Source: Reticulascus tulasneorum (lineage: Eukaryota; Ascomycota; Sordariomycetes; Glomerellales; Reticulascaceae). From it: 64,000 nt of DNA. The position numbers and the translations under genes were made by a program. How positions within the stretch are numbered: the stretch's first letter is position 1; each line of letters starts with the position of its first letter. The notes beneath the pieces are model-generated. The model searched no databases. It was not told where the DNA came from and saw only the letters and a list, made by a program, of their open reading frames with translations. Where the stretch lies: assembly GCA_001557505.1 (NCBI GenBank), contig LSAX01000002.1, forward strand, positions 4,278,001 through 4,342,000, written 5' to 3'. This document shows, in pieces, positions 44,709 to 56,543 of the stretch.

Positions 44709-47700
44709 ATGTCGACCGGAGTGGTGCGATCAACCGCTCTGCGAGCCGGCGGCGCCTGCGTGCGCTGCCGCAAGGGCAAGACCAAATGTGTCTACGAGAA
44801 CGGCCGCGCGCCTTGCAAGAACTGTGCAAAGGGCATGCACGAATGCTATCTTCCCTCGGACTCGATGGCCCATCACCATGGACAGTCGCCTGCTCGACAT
44901 ACCGCCGCCGCCCATCATCGCCCCTCGAGAGAGTCCCTTCCTGCCGCGGGCGCTGCCGCCGCTGCTGAATCACGAGCTGCCAACCCGGCCTCGGCTGCCG
45001 CGCGACACGTCCAGGGTAATTCCGAGAAGTGAGTTTTTTCTTCTTCCTGTCAGAGCCGTCCTCTTGTGTTTTCGTTCTATTGCTGCTTGTCATCTATCAC
45101 CATTCGACATCATCATCTTCGTCATCGTCATCATCATTATTCTTCTCTCATCATTTTCGCCTTTACTCCCCACCCCCTGCTGCTGGTCTTCTCTCTCTTT
45201 CTCCCTTCCGGGCTCCCTCATCCTGGGTTGGGGGGTCTTCGGCTGTCACTGCCACGGCGGCTGGGATTCTTAGCGCTGGGCTGCTTTTGGTTCTTGGTGG
45301 TGGCTTATGTGGCCCCGTCCTCCTCAGCTATTCGCCTCGATCCCGAAGTCTTGCGCTTTCACCGGCATCTTCCACTTTTCCCAGGCCCGAGTGGCTGTGC
45401 TACCCTCCTTGTCCTCGTCACCCATTCCTCTCTCTCGTCTCCACAGTCGTCTGCCTCCATCGTCTCTGCCCCCCCCATCCCGAGTCGCATGCCGCACTTT
45501 TACCCTCCAGCCCATTCGCGCACCCCACCCCATTTGCTTTTCAATCATTATTTTTTTTTTTGGTTTCGCCGTACCGGCTCCAATCGAGATCGCGCAAAAT
45601 GGCTAACCATCCCGGCACAGACTTACTCCCGAGTTGATGCAGGAATGCGAACGTGTCATCTCCAAGACGTATCCCGCCTGCGTCGCCTTCCACAAGCCTT
45701 CCTTCGTGCAGCAGCTTAAGAACGCGTCGCTCGATCCGGCGCTTGTCTATGCTCTCCTGACATGTGCAGCTCGGTACGTATTTTTATTATTGGATGGGGG
45801 TTTTTCCAACCCTTTCGCGTTTCACCATTTTCACATTTTCGCCCCGTAATGTCCGACCTTTTGGTGGTGGCGCGGCCCTCCGGTGCGGGGTTCGCAGCGC
45901 CCAATCTTCCGGACTTAGGCCGAGTTTCAGCGGATCGCATCGCTAACGCACCCTGTAGGAGCTCCCCAACGCTGATTCGCCGGTATGGCGGCCAGTCTGG
46001 TCCCACTGGCGCTGCTGAGCATTTCGCGGCCAAGGCCATGAACCTCATCAACTCCAACCTCGACACCCCAGCTCTCCCGGAGATCCAGGCAATCAGCCTC
46101 CTCATCATCCATGAGTGGGGCTCCCGGAACGCCGTCCGCGCATACATCTACCTCGGCCAGGCCGCCCGCATGGTGCAGATGTACCGCATCCTCAACAGTC
46201 ACCATGCCGCCCTGAGCGATGCCGACCGCTTCCTCCAGGAGGAGTCGTTCCGTCGCGTCGTCTGGCTGCTGTACATCCTCGACTGTCTGCTGACCAGCAC
46301 TCCCGGCCGTCAGCCGTCCCTCTCCCCGGCCGACACCGCTGACACGTCGCTGCCGTGCTCGGACATGAATTTCGCATTCGGTAATGCCGTGTTCGTCAAG
46401 ACTCTGAATCTCACGGACCCCAGCCGACTGCCGGCCGGCGCCCACACCGACATGATTGGCGAGTTTGGCCACATAGTGCTGGCTACTCGTATCTGGCGCG
46501 ACGTGGTCCAGATGCTGATGACGGTCACCACCGACAACTTCAGCGAGACCCAGTGTGCCGCCTTGATGTCCGATATCGAGAGACTGCGAGTGACGTTGCC
46601 GATGCAGTACATCGACAAGCCCGGGCAGATCAACCTACACATCACCATGGGATCCGGCTTTACCTATGCCATGATCCACTGCATGCTGCACTGCGCATCC
46701 ATCTTCGTCAACCGGCGACGCCTGCTGCAGATCGTCACATCCCACGATTTCAATCTCGACCAGTGGCGCCTCACACCTCAATGCCATGACATCATCGACC
46801 GCCTCTTCACTTCGTGCCACAGCACCATTGCCATGCTGACGGCACTGGAGGCCGGATCCGACAAGGACTCCATCTTGTGCTTCCCGATTTTCATGCTCTT
46901 CTCCTCCTTCACTGCCAGCGCCACCGTCGCCTATCTATCTCTTCGCGGCCTGACTCCTCCCAATGCCGTTGAGACCGCCTCCCACATTGTTCGCGATGGC
47001 CTCCACTTCATGCAGGATGCTGTCGAGACCTGGCCACTCATTGGCTCCTGGTTGCGGCATCTTACTGTCATGCATAGAGTGCTGAACAACGACGGCGTGT
47101 CCGCCGCGCCCTCGGTTGCACCCCCGGTCCACCCCGCACCGCAATCGGTTAAGGACGAGGCGTCTTCCAACCCGGACACCAACCCCGACGCTATGGACTA
47201 CGACCAAATCTCCAATGCACCGCCTCCGTCGCAGGCTTTGGCCGGCCACACCGGATCCGTCAGCGAGAGCGGCCGCGACAGCGAGCCACCGGTGCCGCAG
47301 CCCCGTCGCACCGGCATCACCACTATCAATGGCGGCTCGGGCGGCGTGAGCACTCCGGCGACGGCGAGCCCACAGCCCCAGCAGCAGGAGATCAAGCACC
47401 AGTCTCCCGAGGCCCTGCCCTCCCACCCAGCCGGCAATGGTGTACACCACGCCGAGCCGGCCGCCCCTGTCCCGCAGGACATGACAGCTACGGAACTCTG
47501 CTCTGCCTTCGAACGGCAGCTGCTTGAGCTGGATGACCTGGCAGCCTTTATGGGCGGCGGTGTGTAGGTATGCATTTTGCAACTTTCTCCCCCCTACCAC
47601 CTTGTCACAACCTATACTGACTTGGATGGTAGATGGGATACCAGCAACAGAGTGCTTCAGGGCTGGACGTGAATCCCACGGGTAGCCGGTTCATGAAGCA

Positions 47701-47722
47701 GAGTCCCCAAGGCGACTACTAG
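44709..47722 (+). CDS. Zn(II)2Cys6 transcription factor with fungal-specific regulator domain
   Basis: Exons 44709-45028, 45621-45773, 45959-47561 and 47633-47722 give 721 residues. The zinc cluster CVRCRKGKTKC...CKNCAKGMHEC has the spacing C-x2-C-x6-C-x8-C-x2-C-x6-C (residues 17-46), binding two zinc ions to contact DNA. After an Ala/His-rich linker, exon 2 encodes LTPELMQECERVISKTYPAC and VYALLTCAAR, the start of the fungal regulator middle domain (PF04082 type). This continues in exon 3 with LLIIHEWGSRNAVRAYIYLG and FRRVVWLLYILDCLLTS. The C-terminus is Pro/Ser-rich and ends in a conserved-looking tail on exon 4 (GYQQQSASGLDVNPTGSRFM). Without the last intron the frame would stop at 47567, so this tail depends on splicing from a weak donor (GTGTAG at 47562). 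Introns 1 (592 nt) and 2 (185 nt) are long for this genome. The target pathway is unknown. Confidence 0.85.
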
Positions 47723-49059
47723 AACGCGAACACGAATATTGCGACCTGTATCAGTAAAACATACCCCGAGTGACGACGCAGATTGCTTTCATCGATCATT
47801 CTTCGATTCTATACTATCACTAATATCTCCGACGCGGCGACGGATTGTCCTGTATTCCGTCCTCGGCGAGGCATATCGCCGCACTACCTCTCGACCTCAT
47901 TTGCCGGAGAGCCTCAAGGCGTTCATAGGTTCTGCTACGGAAATCCTTGCTCCTCGGAAAGGGCAAGGCTTCTTTATTTTTTGCTCGTGTAGAAACAAAT
48001 CATGGGTGGATGGGGTCTGTCCATCCATGCTGGCGTTGGGAAGGGTCCAAAAGCACGTTGAGGGGAAAGACCGCAGAAAGACATAATCGGTCTCTTGAAA
48101 ACGGCTACGCATCATGGAGCGCCCGAGGGCGTGTTGCTCCGTATGTCAGACTTTTGCTTTTTGCTTTGGACGGCTGGTTCCTAGACTGGCGTCGTGGATG
48201 CCAATGGTGTTGGAGGCGAGTGCTTAGGGCCAGATAGCTGGACCCAAGTTCGGTCTAATTTAATCTTTATACCCCCTCTATCCTGCGATTTGCCTAGTTG
48301 TGTCGTGAAATGATGCAGTACGAAGTTGTGTTGCGAGGGGTCTTGGGGTCTTGGCTGAAGGAGTGGAGCGGTGCTGCAGTCATGATTCCGCGTCTATTTT
48401 GGCCGATTGGCGGTGACAGGACTGACGCTCTTTCTACCTTGATTTTGTTGATAGCTACGCGATTGATCGACTCTCGGAGCTCATCAAGTCTGGAGCTCGA
48501 AGCACTTGTAGTCCTTCCAGCCGGCTCAGCCTCGTCTATCATGTCTGATGGGACACTCCATCCCTCTTACTTATAGAACAGTTTGGAAGGAGCGTGCCCA
48601 GATCGTCAACTTCAGTGGCCGCTGAAGTTTATCTCACTCCCAGCTCAAACTACATGTGCACATAAACTGGAGAAGACAGCAGAACCAACGAAAGAGGCCT
48701 TTTGCTGATGACGCAACCGGCAAATCCATGATCCTTAATAGCCAAGCCTATTGCTCGGTTTCCGAATCCTATTGCAGTCCTAGCAACCCTTGGCGTCTCC
48801 GAGCCTCCCCGCTACGGGACACTCGACCTTCCCGATCCGATACAGAAAAGGTGCAATCTGCCGCGGCGCCGAGAGGGCTCGCCACGTCCAGAGGAGCAGT
48901 TGATCTGCAGTGTAGCAGTGCAGCTTTTCTCACCGAGCCGGCCCTTTATTTCGAGCTCTTTTAAAAAGGGCAGGTACGTTCGCACATCACTCGGTCGCGC
49001 TCTCTCGACAGCTTCCTTCCCTCTAACGATTGTTCACAGGAAAAATTTCGCGCGCCAGG
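47723..49059. other. Intergenic, 1.3 kb
   Basis: It holds the 3' flank of the regulator and the promoter of the aminopeptidase. No gene is supported. Confidence 0.4.
48974..49039 (+). other. Likely 5'-UTR intron of the aminopeptidase gene
   Basis: A perfect GTACGT donor (48974), a CTAAC branch site (49023-49027) and a CACAG acceptor (to 49039) lie 20 bp before the ATG and look like a spliced leader intron of 66 nt. Confidence 0.5.
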
Positions 49060-50757
49060 ATGAAGCTCTCGGAGATCAGTTTGGTGGCGCTGGCGCTTGT
49101 GTCGGGCGCGGCCGCGGTGTGCAAGCCGAAAATCGACTCGGAGAAGCTTCAGGCGGATCTGACGACGGAGAAGTAAATCGCACCCAATCTCTGGCTGCGG
49201 TGCGTTTAGCTGACATGGCAAAAGTCTCATGGCCAACCTGGTGGCTCTCAACGACATCGGCTTCGCGAACGGCGGGAACCGGGCATTCGGGCTTCCCGGC
49301 TACGCCGCATCGGTCGACTACGTTTGGGACCGCATCTCCGACGTCCCCGCCACCAAGGCCTGGAAACAAGATTTCCCTGCGCTCTTCGGCCAAGTCACCT
49401 CCATCTCGCTCCGTTTCGACGACGAGCCAGTTTACGTCTTCGGCCTGACTTACTCACCCTCCACCGGCCCGGAGGGAATCACTGCCGAACTCGTCCACGG
49501 ACCCGAAGGGGCGGCGGGATGCGATCTAGCCGCTTACGACGGCCTCGATGTCGCGGGCAAGATCGTTCTAGTGCAGCGGTTCCGATGTCCGACCGGCGGC
49601 ACGCTAGCGGGGAGATTGCTCCCTGCCGCGCAGGCTGGTGCGATCGCGGTCATCATTTACCATGATATCAGCACGAATGCCACAGCTGGGTCTCTGTCTG
49701 CTCCGTCGGACGAGTTTGTCCCCGGCGGATTTATCAACCTCGTGGATGGGCTTGCGGTTAAGGCGCGACTCGCGGCAGGCGAGACGGTTGAGGCGTATTT
49801 CCAACAGACGCAGATTGTGGAGGAGAGAATCACGCAGAACGTGTTTGTTGAGACGGAGGAGGGTGATCCAAACAATGTGATAATCGTAAGCACGCCCTAC
49901 TAGTCCGATTCCATCTATCAAATACTGACTGCGCTAGCTCGGGGCACATTTGGACAGCGTCCAAGCTGGACCGGGAATCAACGATGACGGTACAAAAACA
50001 GAATAAATCCCACCATTGTACATCCCAGCTAACAATCCCAGGATCTGGAACCAGTCTCCTCCTCGAGCTCTTCCTCGCCTTAACAAAATACCGCACTAAG
50101 AACAAGGTCCGCTTTGCCTGGTGGGGCGCCGAAGAAAACGGCCTGCTCGGCTCCAAGTACTACTGTGCCCATCTCCCCACGCCCGAGGTCGATCAAATTC
50201 TAGCCTATCTCAATTTCGACATGGTCTCCAAAGGCTACTTTGGCGTGGCTGACGGCGACGGCTCGTCGTACGGCAGCGTCGCGCCTCCCGGCTCAGACGT
50301 GATCGAGGGCATCTACGAGGCGTATTTCGCAAGTAAGGGGTTGCCGGTCACGGCGGCGGTCCTCACCAACGGAAGCGACTACGCCAGCTTCTGGCAGATT
50401 CTGGGCAAGCCGTTTGGGTTTTTGAATACGGGGACGGCAGTGGCGCAGGATCCGTGCTACCACCAGGCATGTGATACGATTGACAATCCGGACCCGGAGA
50501 CGATAACCGCCAACGCGAGAGTGAGTTTCTGGTAAACGCGTGAAGTGTATGGGAGTTTGGAGCTAACATTCTAACAGGCTGCTGCTCACATGCTGACTGT
50601 CTTGTCGCTGAACGGAACTTCACTGATCCCCAAGACTGCAGCTAACGCTACTATGCTGACGACCATGAGAATGAGGAGCCTTGGGCCAGACTCAATCTTG
50701 ATCGAGGAGCTGGAGGCCCTGGGAGAGCGGCATCTTGGATGCGGTCATGACATCTAG
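49060..50757 (+). CDS. Secreted M28-family aminopeptidase
   Basis: Five exons (49060-49172, 49225-49885, 49938-49989, 50042-50520, 50578-50757), all in phase, give 494 residues. The N-terminus MKLSEISLVALALVSGAAAV is a signal peptide, so the enzyme works outside the cell or in the vacuole. Residues about 130-240 form the PA insert typical of this branch (YDGLDVAGKIVLVQRFRCP). The metal site is complete: His262 and Asp264 in AHLDSV, Asp274 in INDDGSG, the catalytic Glu306 and ligand Glu307 in WWGAEENGLLGS, Asp335 in LNFDMVSKG, and the final His in CYHQACDT. It should remove N-terminal amino acids from peptides (leucine aminopeptidase/aminopeptidase Y type), helping nutrient protein use. The exact specificity is not readable. 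The acceptor of intron 1 (AAAG) is the weakest junction. Confidence 0.92.
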
Positions 50758-51049
50758 AATTTCTCAGATCATGGCGATAGAAGGATGCATCGTCTGGACG
50801 ATAGCCAGAGGATGTAGGTAGGCCGCAACGGCACTAAAAGCTTTAGTTCAACAGGTCGCTGTGCCCCAATCATGCATTATCTGTGTGACTTGGTGATGTT
50901 TCATTATCCTTCGTTGTTCGGTCCCAGTCTCTGGAGACCAGAGAAGGTAATCTCTAACTGACCCTCTATAATTCCGTGCCCCCTTGATCTAACCCCCAAT
51001 CCTGCCATTGATCCGCTTACAAAAGTTGTACATACGGTAAGACAACAGT
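50758..51049. other. Convergent gap, 292 bp
   Basis: The 3' ends of the aminopeptidase and of the minus-strand regulator face each other here. No gene is seen. Confidence 0.4.
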
Positions 51050-53341
51050 TCAAAAGTCGAACGGAGTCCATATGTCCGTAAACCATCTAGTATCCATATT
51101 CGCCGGAAACCCTCCGAGCTCCATACCTTCCAGTCCCTCCATTCCGGTCCCAGCCGGCGGCGCCGGCATCCCAGTCACTACGATGCCCTTCCTCATCATG
51201 GCAGCCTCCCAAACGTTCCCCATCGCACGTATTGTCTTTACGCTCTTCTCGAACACGTTCCCTTCCGCCGCATCACTCACCAATCCGGCCTCGACGCCGA
51301 CTCTGGACAGCCGATCCGCGATTTGGTTCATGGTGTCAATCAGGTCTATTGTCGACGACACGCTTGCTCGGTCCCAGATGGGATCGTCGAGGACGGTGAG
51401 GCGGTAGAGGGAGATGGCACTGTGGGAAACCTGTCTGAATACGAAGAAGGGGAGCTGTGGGTATTTGCTGGGTGGTATGGCGAAGAAGTAGTCAAACCAA
51501 GACTTGACGGATTTCAGGCAGCTGTAAAGGATGTCCACTCTTTGCATGTCGGGAATGTCGTGCGGAAGCGTCCCGTCTCTCGAGAATCCGATCTCAGTTA
51601 CCGACAACTGAGCACCTTTTAACGCTGCAGCGACGCATTCTGGCTCCGTCACGACGTTAGAAAAAACTCGAGAACATGAGGAGAATATTGTAAAAGTGGG
51701 AAACGAACCGTTGGCAGAAGACTCTAGTGAAAGTCCGATAACGGTTTGCTGCAGTCGCTGCTGCATCGCTTTGGCATACAGGATAGCAGGTGTCTTTGCT
51801 GCGTCAGCAGGTTGGCCTTCGGACCGCAGAGAGATTCGAAAAGTTTCCTGTTCTATCATCTGCAATCTGACCAGAGCGACCAGGAGACGGTCCTCGGGGA
51901 TTTCTTGCCGCTGCTCGAGGTGCACTAGGCACTCTTCCATGTGCGACGTCCATACCAGGCAATCCATTTTCTGCAAGAATGATGCAATGCTAGTACCCTG
52001 TTAGTACAGCCCCAGACTAGGTAGGATGCAGCGATGGCACAAGCAACGACCCAGCAGCCAAGAGGACCGGCAAACAGGAACTTGCGCTCGAAATACTGTC
52101 CAGATACAGATAAATTGAGAAGGGGGCCCTTACTCTGAAGTGATGAGGAAAGTCGACACGACCGCCCGTCTATGCTCCATCGTTCTTGAATCTAGCTTCG
52201 GCTGGACGCACGAATGATTCTTCCAGTACAGCATGCCGGTCCCGAGATCGTCGGGCTGGCGGTTAAGGCCCAGGTCGTGGACTAATGCGATGGCAAGCTG
52301 TGAATACAAGCCCATAAACGGCTTGGTTCCTATTTGGTAGTTTGCCCTGAATCTGGGTCAGTATGAAGCGACAGAAGAGAGCAGCGGGTCGGCTGTGAAC
52401 TCTGGCCTACGTACCAGCCGAGGTAAGTCAGGATTCCGAGGAGCAGATCTATACTCCGATCTTGCTCGACGATCATTTTCTGGGCGACTGTCTGCCTAAT
52501 GCGGTTGGCCATCGATATTTGACGAGAAGTTGTTCTTGTCGACACGGCCATGATGCACATCCATAGGAATGGCCGGTCTCTTCGAAGCTGCTGTGCAGAG
52601 GTTGTCTCCGGTAAGCTGACGAAGGGGAACCACTTCAGCTTGCTCGTCCGAAAGTCATCGAGGAGCAGCTGAGCCTCATCAACACTTGGCTCCCATTCCT
52701 CGCTTGCTGACGGCGCTGGCGATCCTGTCAGATGGGAGCTCGACTCTGGCGTTGGTAGACTAGGCATGCTTCTAGAGGTTGAATTTTCACGGGGCCCAGC
52801 CGTGCTAGTGAACAAGGCAGAGCTGTTAGGTGTGTTGATGATGACATCTTGGGTCACGCCGTTGGGGTCGTTAGCTCGCGAGGTACGGAGGAGGAAGACC
52901 AGATCTTCGAGCTTCTCCTCTAGCTTTGCAGTTCGAGAGGTTGATGATGGTTTCTTAGGCCTCTTTCTCGTAGCATTTGCTGGTTGGCAGTCTTTTCTCA
53001 GCCGATGGCACCTATAGGTTGTGAGTGAACCGGCCAGGATAGTAGGTAGACATGGGTAGCTAGGGTGGTGTTCTGGCCACACTCCACAGTATGTGGCCAG
53101 ATCTTGTAGACCTGCATCGTCTAATTGCCAGTTCGGATAGGGAGTTGCGTTGAATGAGTGTTTGAGGGATACTCGACGCTAATGGCCGAGGCCTACAGCC
53201 GCAAAGAAATGGAACTAACCTCTCACAGGCTCCAGGCACGCTCCTCAAGATACATTTACATTTTGCCTTGGCGCAATTCATACAGGCCTTCCCGTACGGG
53301 GCAGGGATGCCGCTTCCGGACGTCTCCATTACCGAGTCCAT
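51050..53341 (-). CDS. Zn(II)2Cys6 transcription factor, divergent from MFS transporter
   Basis: Exons 53341-53220, 53011-52415, 52346-52134 and 51989-51050 give 623 residues. A further in-frame 69-nt intron with a perfect branch site (51708-51640, GTTCGT...CTAAC...CCAG) would shorten this to 600. The zinc cluster is split by intron 1: CMNCAKAKCKC on exon 1 and CHRLRKDC on exon 2, spacing C-x2-C-x6-C-x8-C-x2-C-x6-C. A basic linker (RKRPKKPSSTS) and a coiled-coil-like AKLEEKLEDLVFLL follow, then the regulator domain with FLWMCIMAVSTRTTS and GLYSQLAIALVHDLGLNRQP. The C-terminal part is helical. This layout is common in regulators of catabolic or efflux clusters. The divergent position 1 kb from the transporter makes that gene the obvious candidate target; this is inference. 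Confidence 0.85.
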
Positions 53342-54381
53342 TTTCTGAAACCCTCAAGAGTGTGGTGATCTCAGAGTGTAAAATGCCGGTGTCCCCGGCA
53401 TCCGATGGTCCGGCAGTTGGGGGGTGTATATCTGCGAAGTAGGCCCGTTGAGAGAAGGGGGAGGGTTGGAAAGCAAGGTCTCGTCTAGGCAGCCAAGATG
53501 CGACTGCAATCCAGGGGTCGGTGGAATATCGCAGCGAGAATGGTGACGGGGACGATCTCAAAGTGGCTTTGATGAGAACCCGACGGAATTGGCGAAGAGA
53601 TATATCATTCGCGTCGGGATCTGCGTAGTAATCATCATTGGCCCGACACTAGTCATGAACGGAGTTGGCTGAGGCAGACATCCAATCCCGCCGACGGAGT
53701 TTCCCGCCGTCTTATTAATTTGTTGACCAAAGTCCCTTTTGCGCGCTGGGACTAAAATTCCGCGTCGACCAACTGCCCTGCAAGCCACTAATAATTAAGT
53801 CTCGGTATTAAATTACGTGGTGGCTTTCTGCGGATTGCGGATTGTGCAATCTGTATGTATTCAACCAAGTCTCCCTCTACGACATTCTGTCCGAATCTAT
53901 CACAATAAGCCTTTGCCAACAGTAGGTTATGATGCACACCTTCCAAAGGCCCAAAGGATTCCCAACCACTTTCGTGAAGATCTGATGGAGCTGTCCTTGG
54001 TGCCGTCGTAAGGATGATAATATGGTGGCCCACACACTCTGGGTTGGCCAGCACGGGGTTCGGAATTCCGTGTCCATCCGTGCTTCGAAGGATGGCGCTT
54101 GGTAAAGGTTGTTGATTAAATGTCGCCGACCGAATAGTTATAAAACATATCAGAGGGCTTCCGTCTTGGCAAAAGTTCTCTGGCGCGTGCAACGGTCGTG
54201 GTGTTATCCAAGCACGGCATCTTTGTATCTTCCAATATTCAACGCAGACACCAGACATTGCTTCGTTCTATCCCGTGAGAGCAGCTAGCAGTTCGAGTCC
54301 AGCCTCTCTCCAAACTAGCTATACGATTTTATGCGTGCGGAGACCCCACTCCACTGCTCTCTGTAAGAACCACCGGTTGAA
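53342..54381. other. Shared upstream region of regulator and transporter, 1.04 kb
   Basis: It lies between two divergent start codons. A minus-strand ATG-initiated frame of 156 codons (54258-53788) lies inside but shows no domain or splice support. No operator was identified. Confidence 0.45.
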
Positions 54382-56363
54382 ATGGCGTCAAAGGCGGGAG
54401 AAGCGGCCGCACCAGAGCCCGGTGACACTTCAAACGGCGAGATCATCCACATGAAGAATGAGCTAGACAAACTGCCAGCAGAGTCTGACGGGGAGACGCT
54501 ACACCCTTCCAAAGAAGATGCGGCGACAGTGGAAGAGGCCGGGGAGAACCAGGAGTACATCAGAGGCTGGAAGCTATTTGTCGTGATAGCTTCAGTGACA
54601 GCCGTGGTGTTCCTGATGCTGCTTGACATGTCAATCATCGTCACAGTGCGTCCTGCTCGCGCTCCATCCCCGGATAGTTTCCCTCTCTAACCCTCGCATC
54701 TAGGCTATTCCGAAAATAACATCCGATTTTCATTCCCTTGAGGATGTAGGATGGTACGGCGCCGCCTACAACTTGGCAAGCTCGGCATTGCAGCCTCTGA
54801 CGGGCAAGATTTACACCCATTTCAAAGCGAAATGGACTTTTCTCGTCTTCCTCTTCCTGTTTGAGGTCGGGTCCCTCATCTGCGGCCTCGCCAACTCGTC
54901 GGACATGCTCATCATCGGCCGGGCTGTGGCTGGGATCGGAAGCTCGGGCTTGTTCAATGGCGCTCTGACTATTATCACGTCTTCTCTTCCGATGGCCAAA
55001 AGGCCGGTCTACATCGGAATGATGATGGGATGTAAGCCATCTACCGCCCCTTTCACCCGAATGCTTCGCTAACTAGACATGAGTCGCACAAATGGCCTTG
55101 ATTCTCGGTCCGCTTGTTGGCGGTGCTCTGACCGAGTACGCAACTTGGCGGTGGTGTAAGTGCCTCACCCCACTGGTCCTGGTTGCAGAGCACAAGCTAA
55201 CCCCGTCTAGGCTTCTATATCAACCTTCCAATCGGTGGCCTCGTCGCTCTCCTCCTTCTCCTGATCAAGGTCCCCACTCAAACAACCAATACCGTTGAGT
55301 ATACTGTCAAAGGTATCCTCCGTCTAATCCTAACCCGCCTGGATCTGAGCGGCTTTGCTCTGTTCGCCCCCTCGGCCCTCATGTTCCTCCTGGCACTCCA
55401 ATTCGGCGGCTCCCAATACGCTTGGAACTCCGCCACCGTGATCGGCCTGTTCGTCGGCGCGGGGGTAACCTTCATCCTATTCCTTGGCTGGGAGTACCAT
55501 GTCGGCGAAGAAGCCATGATCCCGTTGTCAATGGTGAGGAACCGGGTTGTATGGACGAGCTCGGTGGTGAATACCTGCGTCAGCGCAACGATCTTCATCG
55601 CCGCGTGGTACCTGCCAATATACTTCCAGGCCGTCCGTGGCGTGAGCCCCCTGACGAGCGGCGTGTACTTGTTGCCGAGCATCTTGAGTCAGCTGATATT
55701 CGCTGTTGGCACTGGCGTCTTCGGTAAGCTAGGTGGCGTCCTTGGCATTGGAAACGTGCTGACTGTCATGAAGTTGGGAGGCAGGGCTATTATCTCCCGT
55801 GGGCTATTGCTAGTGGTGTTTTGACCGCGATCGGAAACGGGCTGATCTCGACTTTCACCCCGGCTACCACTACCGGCCAATGGATCGGTTATCAAATCCT
55901 CCTCGGTGCTGGCCGCGGTGCCGGCCTACAAATGGTACGTCCTGCAAGTCCCCATCGTTCTGATTCCCCACTAACCGCTCGCCAGCCTATTCTCGCGGTT
56001 CAAGCGAACCTCCCACCCTCGCAAAACTCCGTCGCGATGGCCTTCCTCATCTTTACACAGACTTTCGGCAACTCCTGCGTCCTCACATTTTCTGACTTGA
56101 TTTTCACCGAGCGACTTCGTGCAGAGTTAGTTTCACATGCTCCCAATGTGAATGTCGACGTCGTCTTGGAAGCCGGCGCCGCTGCAATACGTCGCGTCGT
56201 ATCGGCTGCTGATCTACCTGGCGTCCTCCATGCATATACCAAAGGTGTCGATGCTGTGTTTTATCTCGCAGTCGCTTGCTCTGTCATAGGCTTCACGGCT
56301 GCGTGGGGGATGGGGTGGAAGGATGTTCGAGAAAAGAAGGCACCTGCTGCCGGAGAGCCATAA
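54382..56363 (+). CDS. MFS multidrug/drug-H+ antiporter (DHA2-like, 14 TM)
   Basis: Six exons (54382-54645, 54704-55031, 55084-55155, 55211-55723, 55774-55934, 55986-56363), all phases consistent, give 571 residues. A hydrophilic N-terminus of about 60 residues precedes the first helix ([20 protein letters not shown]), which carries the LD motif of the DHA2 group. [20 protein letters not shown], the Gly-rich [17 protein letters not shown] and the antiporter motif [20 protein letters not shown] follow, then later helices with the [11 protein letters not shown] loop. This class exports drugs or secondary metabolites, or imports none, using the proton gradient at the plasma membrane. The intron at 55724-55773 uses an AAG acceptor with GCTGAC branch; without it the frame ends early. 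It is divergent from a Zn2Cys6 gene. Confidence 0.9.
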
Positions 56364-56543
56364 AGAATGACTCAAGGTGCAAAGTCGAGCTGCGTACTAA
56401 GTATACGCCGGCTACCTCGTCGACGACTGTGCATCACAGATTGTGCATTTTCATAGTTGGGCGATTGCATAAATAGAAGGTCAGGAACATATCCAAGTGA
56501 GAAATATAAATCCATTTTTTAAGTCTATACACTGTTGTACATC
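56364..56543. other. Short convergent gap
   Basis: It lies between the 3' ends of the transporter and kinase genes (180 bp). No feature is present. Confidence 0.4.

Noticed and set aside
53788..54258. Minus-strand ATG frame of 156 codons between the regulator and transporter
   Set aside because: It is intact but has no recognisable domain and sits in a shared promoter region; kept only as a note in the gap entry.
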